A stretch of 64,000 nt of DNA, from positions 1-64,000 of the forward strand of contig NZ_BTVP01000009.1 of NCBI RefSeq assembly GCF_045863935.1, in the 5' to 3' direction. Both the position numbers and the translations under genes were made by a program. The notes under the pieces were generated by a model. The model did no database searches, was not told where the DNA came from, and saw nothing but the letters and a program-made list of their open reading frames with translations. The stretch's first letter is position 1; each line of letters opens with the position of its first letter. Below are positions 27,418 through 38,669 of this stretch, piece after piece. This stretch comes from Parvibaculum sp045863935. Lineage in GTDB: Bacteria > Pseudomonadota > Alphaproteobacteria > Parvibaculales > Parvibaculaceae.

Positions 27418-27974
27418 GTGTCATCCGATCATCCCGTTTCTGGCGTAGCCGGCCGTTATGCGACAGCCCTCTTCGAGCTGGCGGAAGCGCAGAATGCGCT
27501 CGACGCCGTGGCTGCCGATCTCGACGGTATCCGTGCCATGATGAACGAGAGCGAGGACCTCTTCCGTCTCGTTCGCAGCCCCATATACAGCGCCGAGGAG
27601 CAGGGCCGGGCTTTCGCCGCGATCCTCGACAAGGCCGGCGCTTCGGGCCTCGTGAAGAATTTCGTTGGCCTCGTCATCAAGAACCGCCGTCTCTTCGTCC
27701 TTCCCGACATGATCCGGGCCTATAAGGAAATACTGGCGGTGAAGCGCGGCGAAATGACGGCCGACGTGACCTCCGCGCATCCGCTCGGGCAGGCGCAGGT
27801 CGAGAGCCTCAAGGCAGCCCTCAAGGTTGCCACGGGCCGTGACGTTCATATCGATACCAAGGTCGATGCCGCGCTCCTCGGTGGGCTCGTCGTCAAGGTT
27901 GGCAGCCGGATGATCGATTCCTCGCTGCGCACCAAACTCAATTCTCTCAAGATCGCCATGAAAGAGGCTTCCTG

Positions 27975-27975
<1 letters not shown>
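27418..27975 (+). CDS. atpH: ATP synthase delta subunit
   Basis: This 185-residue subunit (OSCP homologue) links the F1 head to the peripheral stalk. It begins at a GTG (27418). VAGRYATALFELAEAQNALD at the start and the C-terminal VDAALLGGLVVKVGSRMIDSSL signature are diagnostic. Its TGA overlaps the atpA ATG by one base. The Fo genes are elsewhere, as usual in Alphaproteobacteria where atpHAGDC is a separate operon. Confidence 0.96.
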
Positions 27976-29504
<1,529 letters not shown>

Positions 29505-29526
29505 ACAGGCGAAAAGGTAAAGGCGA

Positions 29527-30411
29527 ATGGCTAGCCTCAAGGACCTGAGAAACCGCATCGCCAGCGTGAAGGCGACGCAGAAGATCACGAAGGCGATGCA
29601 GATGGTCGCCGCTGCGAAACTGCGCCGCGCGCAGGAAGCGGCGGAAGCCGCGCGTCCCTATGCGGAACGCATGGACCGCGTGCTGGCGAACCTGTCTACC
29701 GGCATGGCCGGGCGCGACGATGCGCCGGCTCTTCTTGCCGGTACGGGTAGCGACCAGGTGCATCTCGTGATCGTCGCCACGGCCGATCGCGGCCTTTGCG
29801 GCGGTTTCAACTCGTCGATCTCGCGTCTCGCACGTCAGCGTATCCTCAGGCTGATCGGCGAAGGCAAGACGGTGAAGATCGTCACGGTCGGCCGCAAGGG
29901 GCGCGATGCGCTGAAGCGCGACTTCGGCGACCGCATCGTGAAGTCCTTCGAGTTCACGGGCATTCGTCAGATCGGCTTCGCCCAGGCGGAGGACATCGCA
30001 AAGACGGTCCTCGACATGTTCGAGGCGGGCGAGTTCGACGTCGCCACGCTCTTCTATTCGAAGTTCGTGAACGTGGTCAGTCAGATCCCGACCGCGCAGC
30101 AGCTCGTTCCGGCGAGCGTCGCAGCCTCGGACGATGAGGGCGTCGACCTCGGTGGCGCCGTCTACGAATACGAACCTGACGAAGGCGAGATCCTGAAGGA
30201 TCTTCTGCCGCGCAATCTCGCAGTGCAGATTTTCCGCGCGCTGCTTGAAAACGTGGCGGGCGAGTTCGGTGCGAAGATGTCGGCCATGGACAACGCCACG
30301 CGCAATGCGGGCGACATGATCAAGAAGCTGAACATCACCTACAACCGGTCGCGTCAGGCGATGATTACGAAAGAACTGATCGAAATTATCTCGGGTGCCG
30401 AAGCGCTCTAG
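29527..30411 (+). CDS. atpG: ATP synthase gamma subunit
   Basis: This 294-residue rotor shaft of F1 has the family-typical N-terminal helix MASLKDLRNRIASVKATQKITKAMQMVAAAKLRRAQ and C-terminal helix with AMDNATRNAGDMIKKL, NITYNRSRQAMITKEL and EIISGAEAL, which form the central coiled coil. It lies 22 bp after atpA. A palindromic repeat begins directly at its stop codon. Confidence 0.97.
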   Translation: MASLKDLRNRIASVKATQKITKAMQMVAAAKLRRAQEAAEAARPYAERMDRVLANLSTGMAGRDDAPALLAGTGSDQVHLVIVATADRGLCGGFNSSISRLARQRILRLIGEGKTVKIVTVGRKGRDALKRDFGDRIVKSFEFTGIRQIGFAQAEDIAKTVLDMFEAGEFDVATLFYSKFVNVVSQIPTAQQLVPASVAASDDEGVDLGGAVYEYEPDEGEILKDLLPRNLAVQIFRALLENVAGEFGAKMSAMDNATRNAGDMIKKLNITYNRSRQAMITKELIEIISGAEAL

Positions 30412-30456
30412 AGCATTTTCAAGTCCGGTGGTATCGCCGGGCGGCTCGGAAAATGC
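30411..30456. repeat. Small palindromic repeat between atpG and atpD
   Basis: AGAGCATTTTC directly after the atpG stop pairs with GAAAATGC at 30449-30456, enclosing a GC-rich inner hairpin. The GAGCATTTTC...GAAAATGC form is a familiar small dispersed palindrome in Hyphomicrobiales. In the message it would form a stem-loop between atpG and atpD that could affect segment stability. Confidence 0.6.
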
Positions 30457-30504
30457 GGCAAGACAGAAATCGAACGTCCCGCACGGGAAGATGAAGGAAC
30501 TAGC

Positions 30505-31941
<1,437 letters not shown>

Positions 31942-31969
31942 GGCGTCTGACCGGACAAGGTGAAAGCGG

Positions 31970-32368
31970 ATGGCTGAGAAGCTGAATTTCGACCTCGTAT
32001 CACCCGAGCGGCTGCTCCTCTCCGAGCAGGTCGATCTGGTGACGGTGCCGGGTGCGGATGGCGATATGGGCATCATGGGCGGCCATGCGCCGGTCATGTC
32101 GACGCTTCGGCCCGGCGTCATCGGCGTCGAGGCGGAAGGGCAGCCCGAGCGGCGCTACTTCGTGCGCGGCGGTTTCGTCGAGGTGACGCCTGCGGGGCTC
32201 ACCGTGCTTGCCGAGCACACGGTTCCGCTTGCGGAGCTCGATTCGGCGGCGCTCGAGCGCGAAATCGCCAATGCGCAGGAAGATGTGGCGGATGCGAAGT
32301 CCGACGAAAAGCGCCGGGTTGCGCAGGAAAAGCTCGATTATCTGACCCAGCTTCGTCAGGCGCTCTGA
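31970..32368 (+). CDS. atpC: ATP synthase epsilon subunit
   Basis: This 132-residue subunit of the F1 central stalk can inhibit ATP hydrolysis. The beta-sandwich part starts LNFDLVSPERLLLSEQVDLVTVPGADGDMGIMGGHAP and the C-terminal helical hairpin ends EKRRVAQEKLDYLTQLRQAL. It closes the atpHAGDC operon and is followed by a terminator. Confidence 0.96.
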   Translation: MAEKLNFDLVSPERLLLSEQVDLVTVPGADGDMGIMGGHAPVMSTLRPGVIGVEAEGQPERRYFVRGGFVEVTPAGLTVLAEHTVPLAELDSAALEREIANAQEDVADAKSDEKRRVAQEKLDYLTQLRQAL

Positions 32369-32392
32369 GGTTTTCCGGCCCTCACACGACAC

Positions 32393-32426
32393 AAGGCGGC
32401 CTCCGGATCCCGGAGCGCCGCCTTTT
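32393..32426 (+). terminator. Terminator of the atp operon
   Basis: AAGGCGGC-CTCCGGATCCCGGAG-CGCCGCCTTTTC: an 8-bp outer stem with an inner hairpin and a short T run 25 bp after the atpC stop. Confidence 0.8.
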
Positions 32427-32574
32427 CGTTTCCGGAACGAATGAGTTTTTCGGCGGTGGGCTGCGGCAATCGGCCTTGTCCCTGCCCTTAAACCGGGAGG
32501 CCGGGGCGGCTATATTGCTATCGTCACATGACGATGGGCGGCCGGCCATCCGGTCTGGAGTGAGGTAGGGTTTC

Positions 32575-33399
32575 ATGAGCCGTCACTGGACACTCGACGA
32601 CATCAAATGGGGGGACTTCGACGCATCGAAGGTCGATCCCGACATTCTGCGCGCCGTGAAGGCGGCCGCGATGGTGGAGTTCAACGCGCCGGATTATGTG
32701 ACCTATCTCTGCAACGTCTTCTCGGATCGGCCGGACGTCAAGGAAGCGGTCTACCAATGGGGCGATGAGGAGGTCCAGCACGGTCAGGCGCTCGCGCGCT
32801 GGGCGGAGCTTGCCGATCCGGGTTTCAACTTCGAGCGGGCGTTCAAGCGTTTCCGCGACGGCTATTCGATTCCGACCGACGCCATCGAGAGCGTGCGCGG
32901 CAGCCGCGGCGGCGAACTCATCGCGCGCTGCGTTGTCGAGAGCGGCACCTCCTCCTATTACACGGCGATAAAAGACGCCACGGACGAACCCGTGCTGAAG
33001 CAGATCGCGTCGAACATCGCAGCTGACGAATTCCGCCACTACAAGCTCTTCTACGACCAGTTCAACGATCTCGGTGAGACGCCGCCTTCGGTGCTCGACC
33101 GTATTCGTGTCGCGGTCGGACGGGTATCCGAGGCGGATGACGACGAACTCGCCTGTGCCTATTACGCGGCGAACACGCCCATCGACGGCAGCGTGCCCTA
33201 CAGGCGCGCGACCTTCGCGAAAGCCTATGAGAAGCGCGCGCTCGGCCTCTACCGCCGCCAGCATGTCGAGCGTCTGATTTCCATGGTGGGCAAGGCGGCG
33301 GGGCTCAAGCCGCACGGGCTCGTCATGCGAGGCGTCACATCGCTCGCCTGGCGCTACTGGCAGTTTCGCAACTGGCAGCTTGCGCGGGAAGCCGTCTGA
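32575..33399 (+). CDS. Ferritin-like di-iron protein of unknown substrate
   Basis: This 274-residue, mostly helical protein has the iron ligand pattern of a four-helix-bundle di-iron protein: Glu in MVEFNAPDY, E-x-x-H in DEEVQHGQALARW, Glu in VVESGTSSYY and E-x-x-H in ADEFRHYKLFYD. The C-terminal extension has a basic/aromatic end (SLAWRYWQFRNWQLAREAV). Related proteins are annotated as ferritin-like or acyl-ACP-desaturase-like; the reaction here is not known. It has a good ribosome site (GAGG) and its own upstream region. Its stop abuts the stop of the convergent next gene. Confidence 0.75.
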   Translation: MSRHWTLDDIKWGDFDASKVDPDILRAVKAAAMVEFNAPDYVTYLCNVFSDRPDVKEAVYQWGDEEVQHGQALARWAELADPGFNFERAFKRFRDGYSIPTDAIESVRGSRGGELIARCVVESGTSSYYTAIKDATDEPVLKQIASNIAADEFRHYKLFYDQFNDLGETPPSVLDRIRVAVGRVSEADDDELACAYYAANTPIDGSVPYRRATFAKAYEKRALGLYRRQHVERLISMVGKAAGLKPHGLVMRGVTSLAWRYWQFRNWQLAREAV

Positions 33400-34185
33400 T
33401 CAGGACGCCGGCGCCGCCGCGCTTCCATCCGCAACATAGAGCAGCGCCGTACCTTCTTTTCCTCGCGCCTGTCCGGCGAGCGCGGGCGCAAGTTTTTCCG
33501 ACGTTTCGCCGATCTCGCCGCCGTGAGCGATCTTGTCGTCACGGCTGACCGAGATACGGCCGAGCCCGGCAATCGTGATCCGCTCCTTCTTCGCCGTCTC
33601 GATGATGACGATGCCGAGATAGCCTTTGAAGAAACCCGCATAGAGAACCTTCCCTTCCGCAGGGCTTTCCACGCGGCAGCCTGGCGGTACGGACACGAGG
33701 CGGCTCGGTTTGCCGCTCCATGTTCCGCTTTCGGTGCCGATGTCGTTTGCCGATCGCATCCAGATGCCATCGGTTCTCTGCGCGGGAACACCATGCGCAT
33801 CGACAAGGCAGTCCACCCTTTCCACAAGGGCGCGTTCCACGGATGGGGCGGATTGGGAAAGTGCGGGGGTGGTTGTGTGAGCCACCGTCACTTTTTTTGT
33901 TTCCGCATCGGTCTCGCTCACGGTGAATGTCGCGAGGTCCGCGCAGAAAGCCGCATAGGCGTCGTCGCCGTCGATGCGTGCTGCGCCGCGCAGGCAATCG
34001 TCGAGGTCGGCGAGACCGAGAAATGGCGGACGTTCGAGCGGGACCGGCGTGTTCGCTCCACCGGCCATATAGGTATAGCCGTTTTGCAGGAAGCCGCCCG
34101 TCATGGTGCGCGCGTCCTCGTCGAGAACGGTCAGCATGAGCAGCGCAAGCGCCAGAATCTGAAAGATGCGGCGGGTGACGAACAT
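33400..34185 (-). CDS. Secreted or membrane-anchored protein with a degenerate LytM/M23-like C-terminus
   Basis: This 261-residue protein has an N-terminal hydrophobic segment (IFQILALALLMLTVL). The last 75 residues follow the M23/LytM strand pattern: GKVLYAGFFKGYLGIVII, ITIAGLGRISV, then DDKIAHGGEIGE. The zinc ligands of active peptidases (HxxxD and HxH) are missing, so it should not cut peptidoglycan but could bind or activate another enzyme. The middle region has two possible disulfide Cys (CLVD, GCRVES). The family is not firmly recognised. It is convergent with the ferritin-like gene. Confidence 0.65.
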   Translation of the reverse strand: MFVTRRIFQILALALLMLTVLDEDARTMTGGFLQNGYTYMAGGANTPVPLERPPFLGLADLDDCLRGAARIDGDDAYAAFCADLATFTVSETDAETKKVTVAHTTTPALSQSAPSVERALVERVDCLVDAHGVPAQRTDGIWMRSANDIGTESGTWSGKPSRLVSVPPGCRVESPAEGKVLYAGFFKGYLGIVIIETAKKERITIAGLGRISVSRDDKIAHGGEIGETSEKLAPALAGQARGKEGTALLYVADGSAAAPAS

Positions 34186-34415
34186 CTCATCCTCCGGACC
34201 AAAATTCCGGTTTCGATGGCGCCATTAAAAGGTTCCATCGTCTGCGTACCCCGCAATGCCCATTCAAACCACCAAATGATCCTCGCGGCCAGAGGAATCC
34301 GCCGTTCAGGACCAATAGTCACAATGTGACACAATTGAGCGCTTTCATCGCAGTGCGATTTCGCTATAGCATCTTTCAAGGTCGCTGTTCGGGGCGCGGC
34401 ACCAATAGGTGTGTG

Positions 34416-35498
34416 ATGCCTTTTTCAGCAACGCGTGATGCGGAGACTTACTGGCGGTCCCGTTACGGATTTCCTCCGGGACCGAATAACAGCCCACAAG
34501 GCCCCGAACCGAAGCGCGGCGGGAAACTCCGCAGGAAGATTCACTTCAGGAAGCCCGTTTTTTCGCTGGTGCGATTGCACGCGCGCGGATGGATCGTGCT
34601 TGCGCTCGTCGTGGGGTCGGGCGCGGTCTATGCCGTTTTGTCTCCGGGGCTGCGCGGAGCGGTCGGCGACGCAACACCGCGCCAGAATGTGGCGCTCGAA
34701 GCTTCCGAGCTTGGTCTTCCAGCCGGCGCGACGAACGTGCAGGACTTTGGAAGCCTTCTTGCCGATTTCGAGGCTGCGCAGGAGGCGAGCCTCGTCGCTC
34801 TTCGCGGATATCTGCTGACCGATGGCGAAGGCTTTCACGGCGAATGGTTACAGGCGTCCGCCCGCTTGCAGGCGGCGTCGGATGCACTCGGGCGGCAATC
34901 GTCGACCTGGACGGACGGCCGCAAACTCGTTGAGCTCGTGGAGATGCAACGTCTTGTCGACCAGTTGCTGGCGGAGCAGCGCGCTGTTGCGGCGATCGTC
35001 GGTACGGTCAATCGCTATCCGGGTCTTCAGCTCTACACGGAGGATGTGAGGCCCGCGCTCGGCGAGGCACAGGCGCTCTGTACGGAGATCATGGACGCGA
35101 TGCTCGCCATATCCTCGCCCGACGTGGTCGGGCCGGTCGGACCCTTCGCGACGTTTCGGGGCGATCTCGACGACCTGCGCGCCGGACTCGCAGATTTCAT
35201 GGCTGCGAGCAGGGATGCGACGCTCCCCGAGGCGGCAAGCAGTGCCCGGCTCGGCGCCATGCGGAAGACGCTTGCAGATGTACGGCCGCAGATCCCCGTC
35301 GAGATGCGCGAAGAGATCGACAGGCTCGCTTCGCTGATCGGAACGGTGCAGGAGAAGCTTGATCGCGTCTTTGCCTTGCGCAAGGGTGAACGCTGGGACT
35401 ATGCCGATTATGCCTTCCGGACGCGGATAGAGCCGCTGGCCGGCAAGCTTGGCAGTATCGGCGCGGCGTGGCGCGAGAGCGCCGGGCGGCAGAGCTAG
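34416..35498 (+). CDS. Orphan membrane protein with long extracytoplasmic helical domain
   Basis: This 360-residue protein has a basic, proline-rich cytoplasmic N-terminus (about 50 residues), one membrane segment (GWIVLALVVGSGAVYAVL) and a roughly 280-residue predicted helical periplasmic domain with heptad-like Leu/Ala spacing. The topology resembles the sensory half of a chemoreceptor or CHASE3-type sensor, but there is no HAMP, kinase or second membrane segment. I do not recognise the family. The ATG at 34416 (MPFSATRDAE) is preferred over 34326 because upstream codons lack bias. Confidence 0.65.
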   Translation: MPFSATRDAETYWRSRYGFPPGPNNSPQGPEPKRGGKLRRKIHFRKPVFSLVRLHARGWIVLALVVGSGAVYAVLSPGLRGAVGDATPRQNVALEASELGLPAGATNVQDFGSLLADFEAAQEASLVALRGYLLTDGEGFHGEWLQASARLQAASDALGRQSSTWTDGRKLVELVEMQRLVDQLLAEQRAVAAIVGTVNRYPGLQLYTEDVRPALGEAQALCTEIMDAMLAISSPDVVGPVGPFATFRGDLDDLRAGLADFMAASRDATLPEAASSARLGAMRKTLADVRPQIPVEMREEIDRLASLIGTVQEKLDRVFALRKGERWDYADYAFRTRIEPLAGKLGSIGAAWRESAGRQS

Positions 35499-35501
35499 CG
35501 C

Positions 35502-35996
35502 TTATTCGCCCGGAACGGCAAGCGGGCCGAGTTCGCGGACGATCCGTTCGTAGACCCCGCGCTTGAAGGGCACGATCAACTCGACGAGTTCCTCGACGGG
35601 CACCTAGGTCCATTCGCTGAATTCCTGGTGGTCGTCGGCGGCGATGTCGATGTCATTGTCCTCGCCGGTGAAGCGCATGGCGAACCATTTCTGCTTCTGG
35701 CCGCGATATTTGCCCTTGAGCGCGACGCCGACAAGATGGGGCGGCAGATCGTAGGTGAGCCAGTCCGATGTCTCGCCGACGATCCGCGCTTTCGCGATGC
35801 CCGTTTCCTCCAGCAATTCGCGCATGGCCGCTTCCTCGGCGCTCTCGCCATCGTCGATGCCGCCTTGTGGCATCTGCCAGGTGAGCGCGCTTCCGGTATC
35901 GACTTCCTGTATGCGGTTGCCGACCCAGATAAGCCCGTCGCGATTGATGAGCATGATGCCGACGCAAGGCCGGTAGGGAAGCGTTTCCGGGTTCAC
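35502..35996 (-). pseudogene. rppH: RNA pyrophosphohydrolase RppH interrupted by a nonsense codon
   Basis: RppH removes pyrophosphate from mRNA 5' ends and starts decay. The first 130 codons encode a typical protein with complete Nudix box GGIDDGESAEEAAMRELLEETGI (45-67). An in-frame TAG follows at 35604-35606, after EFSEWT. Reading through it gives VPVEELVELIVPFKRGVYERIV and a natural stop at 35502-35504, exactly the expected RppH C-terminus and length (164 residues). The family has Trp here (WTWVP), so one G-to-A change (TGG to TAG) explains it. The truncated product keeps the catalytic box but loses the last helix. A sequencing error is the main alternative. Confidence 0.8.
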
Positions 35997-36033
35997 CTGA
36001 ATTCCATCCTGATTGCGGTTGGGCGTCTGCCCG

Positions 36034-37299
36034 TCAATCGCGCGTCAGCGCCGTCGCGGGCACCAGCACATAGCCTTGTTTCTCGAGCGAGACCGCCCAT
36101 TGCGCAAGCGCATCGACCGTCACCGGGAAGCCGGACGCGACACCGAGTGCCACTCCCGATTGTTGCGACGTTTCTTTCAACATGTCGAGCGACGTTGCGA
36201 TGACTTCGGGGTTCTGCACCGGGTCGACGATGCGGTTTGCCTGAGCGACGGGAAGGCCGATCTCGCGGGCAAGCGATGGCGCGATGCTGCGCACCGAAGC
36301 GCCATTGTCGACATAAAGAAGCCCGCGCGCTGCTATCGTCTCGAGCACGGGTTTCAGAGATGTGGGCGAGGTCGTGAAGCGCGCGCCCTGATAGTTCATG
36401 ACGCCGGCATAGCCCGTGAAGCGGCTCATCAGCCATTCGAGGCGCGAGATGTTTTCCGCCGCCCCGGAGCTCGTCAGCAGCGTGTGGGGGCCGGGATCGT
36501 TCTGGGGATAGCCGAAGGGCTCCATCGGCAGTTCGAGCAGCACTTCGTGCCCGGCGTCGCGCGCGCGTTCGATCCATTTCTGTAGATCGGAACCGTAGGG
36601 TGCAAAGGAGAGCGTGACTTCCGGAGGCAAAACCTCGATCGCATGCGCGGTGGCGCTCTCCGAGATGCCCATGCCGCTGACAACGAGCGCGATGCGCCGG
36701 TCGGCTTGCGTGCCGGGTGGCACCGGCCTCGCGTAGACGTCGGACGGTCTGCGTCCGTCGCGGCCGATTTTCGGCAAAGGGCCGTCTGCGGATGTCTCGA
36801 TCAGCGCCGGATCGGGAACCGGCGGCAACAGGATGGCGGAGCGGATATCGCCGTTCTCGCTCGCCGCTTCGTCGCCGGATACGGTTTCGGCGCCGACGAT
36901 GCGCACCTCGGAGGCGACGTCCTCGTCGACGCCCTTGTCGAGGTTTTGCGCCGCTTCGAAAAGCGCGCGTTCCTCCGCGCTCAGGGCGCCTGGACCGGGA
37001 GGGCTTATGGCCGGCATTTCGGGCGTCGTGGCTGCGATTCCATCGCCGGAAAGCGCCTCACCTCCGGTTGCGTCTTCGGGTGCGGAAGAAATAGCGGCTT
37101 CGGGCGCGAGCGCGACGTGAATGACGGGTTCCCCCGCGAAGCGGCTGTCCGACATGAGAAGCCAGGCGATGGTGCCACCATAAACGGTGGCGACCAGTGC
37201 GGCCGCTATGGGAAGCGCACGAAGGCGGCGCCCGCTATTGTCCGCGGGTCCGCCGTCAATCGAAGCGGAAGTGCCGCTCGCCGCTGTCTTCGCCACCAT
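36034..37299 (-). CDS. Divergent polysaccharide deacetylase family protein (YibQ/DUF610)
   Basis: This 421-residue protein has an N-terminal membrane segment (ALPIAAALVATVYGGTIAWLL), a long low-complexity Ala/Glu/Pro linker and a C-terminal NodB-like barrel. The barrel starts IALVVSGMGISESATAHAIE and includes VLLELPMEPFGYPQNDPGP and YVDNGASVRSIA. It probably acts on envelope glycans, but the metal-site residues of true deacetylases are altered in this family and activity is unproven. Position between ctpA and rppH is the conserved alphaproteobacterial order. Confidence 0.88.
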   Translation of the reverse strand: MVAKTAASGTSASIDGGPADNSGRRLRALPIAAALVATVYGGTIAWLLMSDSRFAGEPVIHVALAPEAAISSAPEDATGGEALSGDGIAATTPEMPAISPPGPGALSAEERALFEAAQNLDKGVDEDVASEVRIVGAETVSGDEAASENGDIRSAILLPPVPDPALIETSADGPLPKIGRDGRRPSDVYARPVPPGTQADRRIALVVSGMGISESATAHAIEVLPPEVTLSFAPYGSDLQKWIERARDAGHEVLLELPMEPFGYPQNDPGPHTLLTSSGAAENISRLEWLMSRFTGYAGVMNYQGARFTTSPTSLKPVLETIAARGLLYVDNGASVRSIAPSLAREIGLPVAQANRIVDPVQNPEVIATSLDMLKETSQQSGVALGVASGFPVTVDALAQWAVSLEKQGYVLVPATALTRD

Positions 37300-37340
37300 G
37301 CTCGCAATTCATCTCCGGCGGGCTTTTTCCGCGCAGCGTC

Positions 37341-38669
37341 TCAGTTGGCCATGGCGCTCGAGGTGCTGCCGGCGCCGAGGAAGGCCGAATCCTTGCGTGC
37401 ACCGTTCAGCAGGTCGATCGCATAGAGAAGCTGCTTGTCTTCGCTCTTGTCCTTCGGCACGAAGCTGTCGGAACCGGCCATTTCGTCGCCTTCTTCGGCA
37501 GCCAGATGGCCGGGAAGCGCGGATTCGCCCGTCCGGTTGATCTGCTTCTTCTCTTCGGGCGCCGTCTGGGTGACGACGATGTCGGGATCGATGCCCTTCG
37601 CCTGGATCGAGCGGCCGGCGGGCGTGTAGTAGCGCGCGGTCGTCAGGCGCAACGCACCGTCCGACCCGAGCGGGATGATGGTCTGGACCGAGCCCTTGCC
37701 GAAGGAGCGCGTGCCGAGGATGGTCGCGCGGCGATGGTCCTGCAGCGCGCCGGCGACGATTTCGGACGCGCTGGCCGAGCCGCCGTTCAAAAGCACGATG
37801 ATCGGCCGGCCCCCGGTGACATCGCCGCCGCGTGCATTATAGCGCTGCGTGTCCTCGGGATGGCGGCCGCGCGTCGAGACGATCTCGCCGCCGTCGATGA
37901 AGTCGTCGCTGACCGCAATCGCCTGGTCGAGCAGGCCGCCCGGATTGTTGCGAAGATCGACAATGTAGCCCTTCAGTCTGCCGGCTCCGATCTGCTTCGA
38001 AAGAGCGCCGATCGCGTCTTCCAGAAGGTCCGTCGTCTGCTCGTTGAAGGAGGTGATGCGGATATAGCCGATATCGCCCTCGCGATTGTACCTCACCGAT
38101 TTGATGGTGATGATGTCGCGCTTCAGCGTCACGTCGAAGGGTTCGTCCTTGCCTTTGCGCACCACCGTCAGCGTGACGTCGGTGTCGACCGCGCCGCGCA
38201 TCTTGTCGACCGCGTCGCTCAAGGTCATGCCGAGGATCTGCGTCCCGTCGATATGGGTGATGTAGTCGTTGGGGCGAAGTCCCGCGCGGCTCGCCGGCGT
38301 ATCGTCGATCGGCGTCACCACCTTCACGATGCCGTTCTCCATCGTCACTTCGATGCCCAGACCGCCGAACTCGCCGCGCGTCTGCACCTGCATGTCGCGG
38401 AAGGTCTTCGGCGTCATGTAGCTCGAGTGAGGATCGAGCGAGGTGAGCATGCCGTTGATGGCATTCTCGACAAGCTTCGCGTCGTCTGTCGGTTCGACAT
38501 AATCCGCGCGCACGCGCTCGAAAACGTCGCCGAAAAGATTGAGCTGCCGGTAAGTGTTCGATTCGTTCGCTTGAGCGGGCGTATCGAGGAAGCCCTGCTT
38601 CACGCCAACAATGGCGGCAAAGGACAGGAGCGTACCGACCGCAAAACCGGCGAAGACGGACTTGTTCAT
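37341..38669 (-). CDS. ctpA: C-terminal processing serine protease (S41, CtpA)
   Basis: This 442-residue exported protease has a signal/anchor (SVFAGFAVGTLLSFAAIVGV), a helical N-domain, a PDZ domain (GLGIEVTMENGIVKVVTP onward) and the S41 core with catalytic Ser in LLNGGSASASEIVAGAL and Lys in GTRSFGKGSVQT. It trims periplasmic proteins, often cell-wall hydrolase regulators. The stop/start junction with the upstream EnvC-like gene has no gap (38670/38669), indicating co-translation in the envC-ctpA unit. Confidence 0.95.
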   Translation of the reverse strand: MNKSVFAGFAVGTLLSFAAIVGVKQGFLDTPAQANESNTYRQLNLFGDVFERVRADYVEPTDDAKLVENAINGMLTSLDPHSSYMTPKTFRDMQVQTRGEFGGLGIEVTMENGIVKVVTPIDDTPASRAGLRPNDYITHIDGTQILGMTLSDAVDKMRGAVDTDVTLTVVRKGKDEPFDVTLKRDIITIKSVRYNREGDIGYIRITSFNEQTTDLLEDAIGALSKQIGAGRLKGYIVDLRNNPGGLLDQAIAVSDDFIDGGEIVSTRGRHPEDTQRYNARGGDVTGGRPIIVLLNGGSASASEIVAGALQDHRRATILGTRSFGKGSVQTIIPLGSDGALRLTTARYYTPAGRSIQAKGIDPDIVVTQTAPEEKKQINRTGESALPGHLAAEEGDEMAGSDSFVPKDKSEDKQLLYAIDLLNGARKDSAFLGAGSTSSAMAN

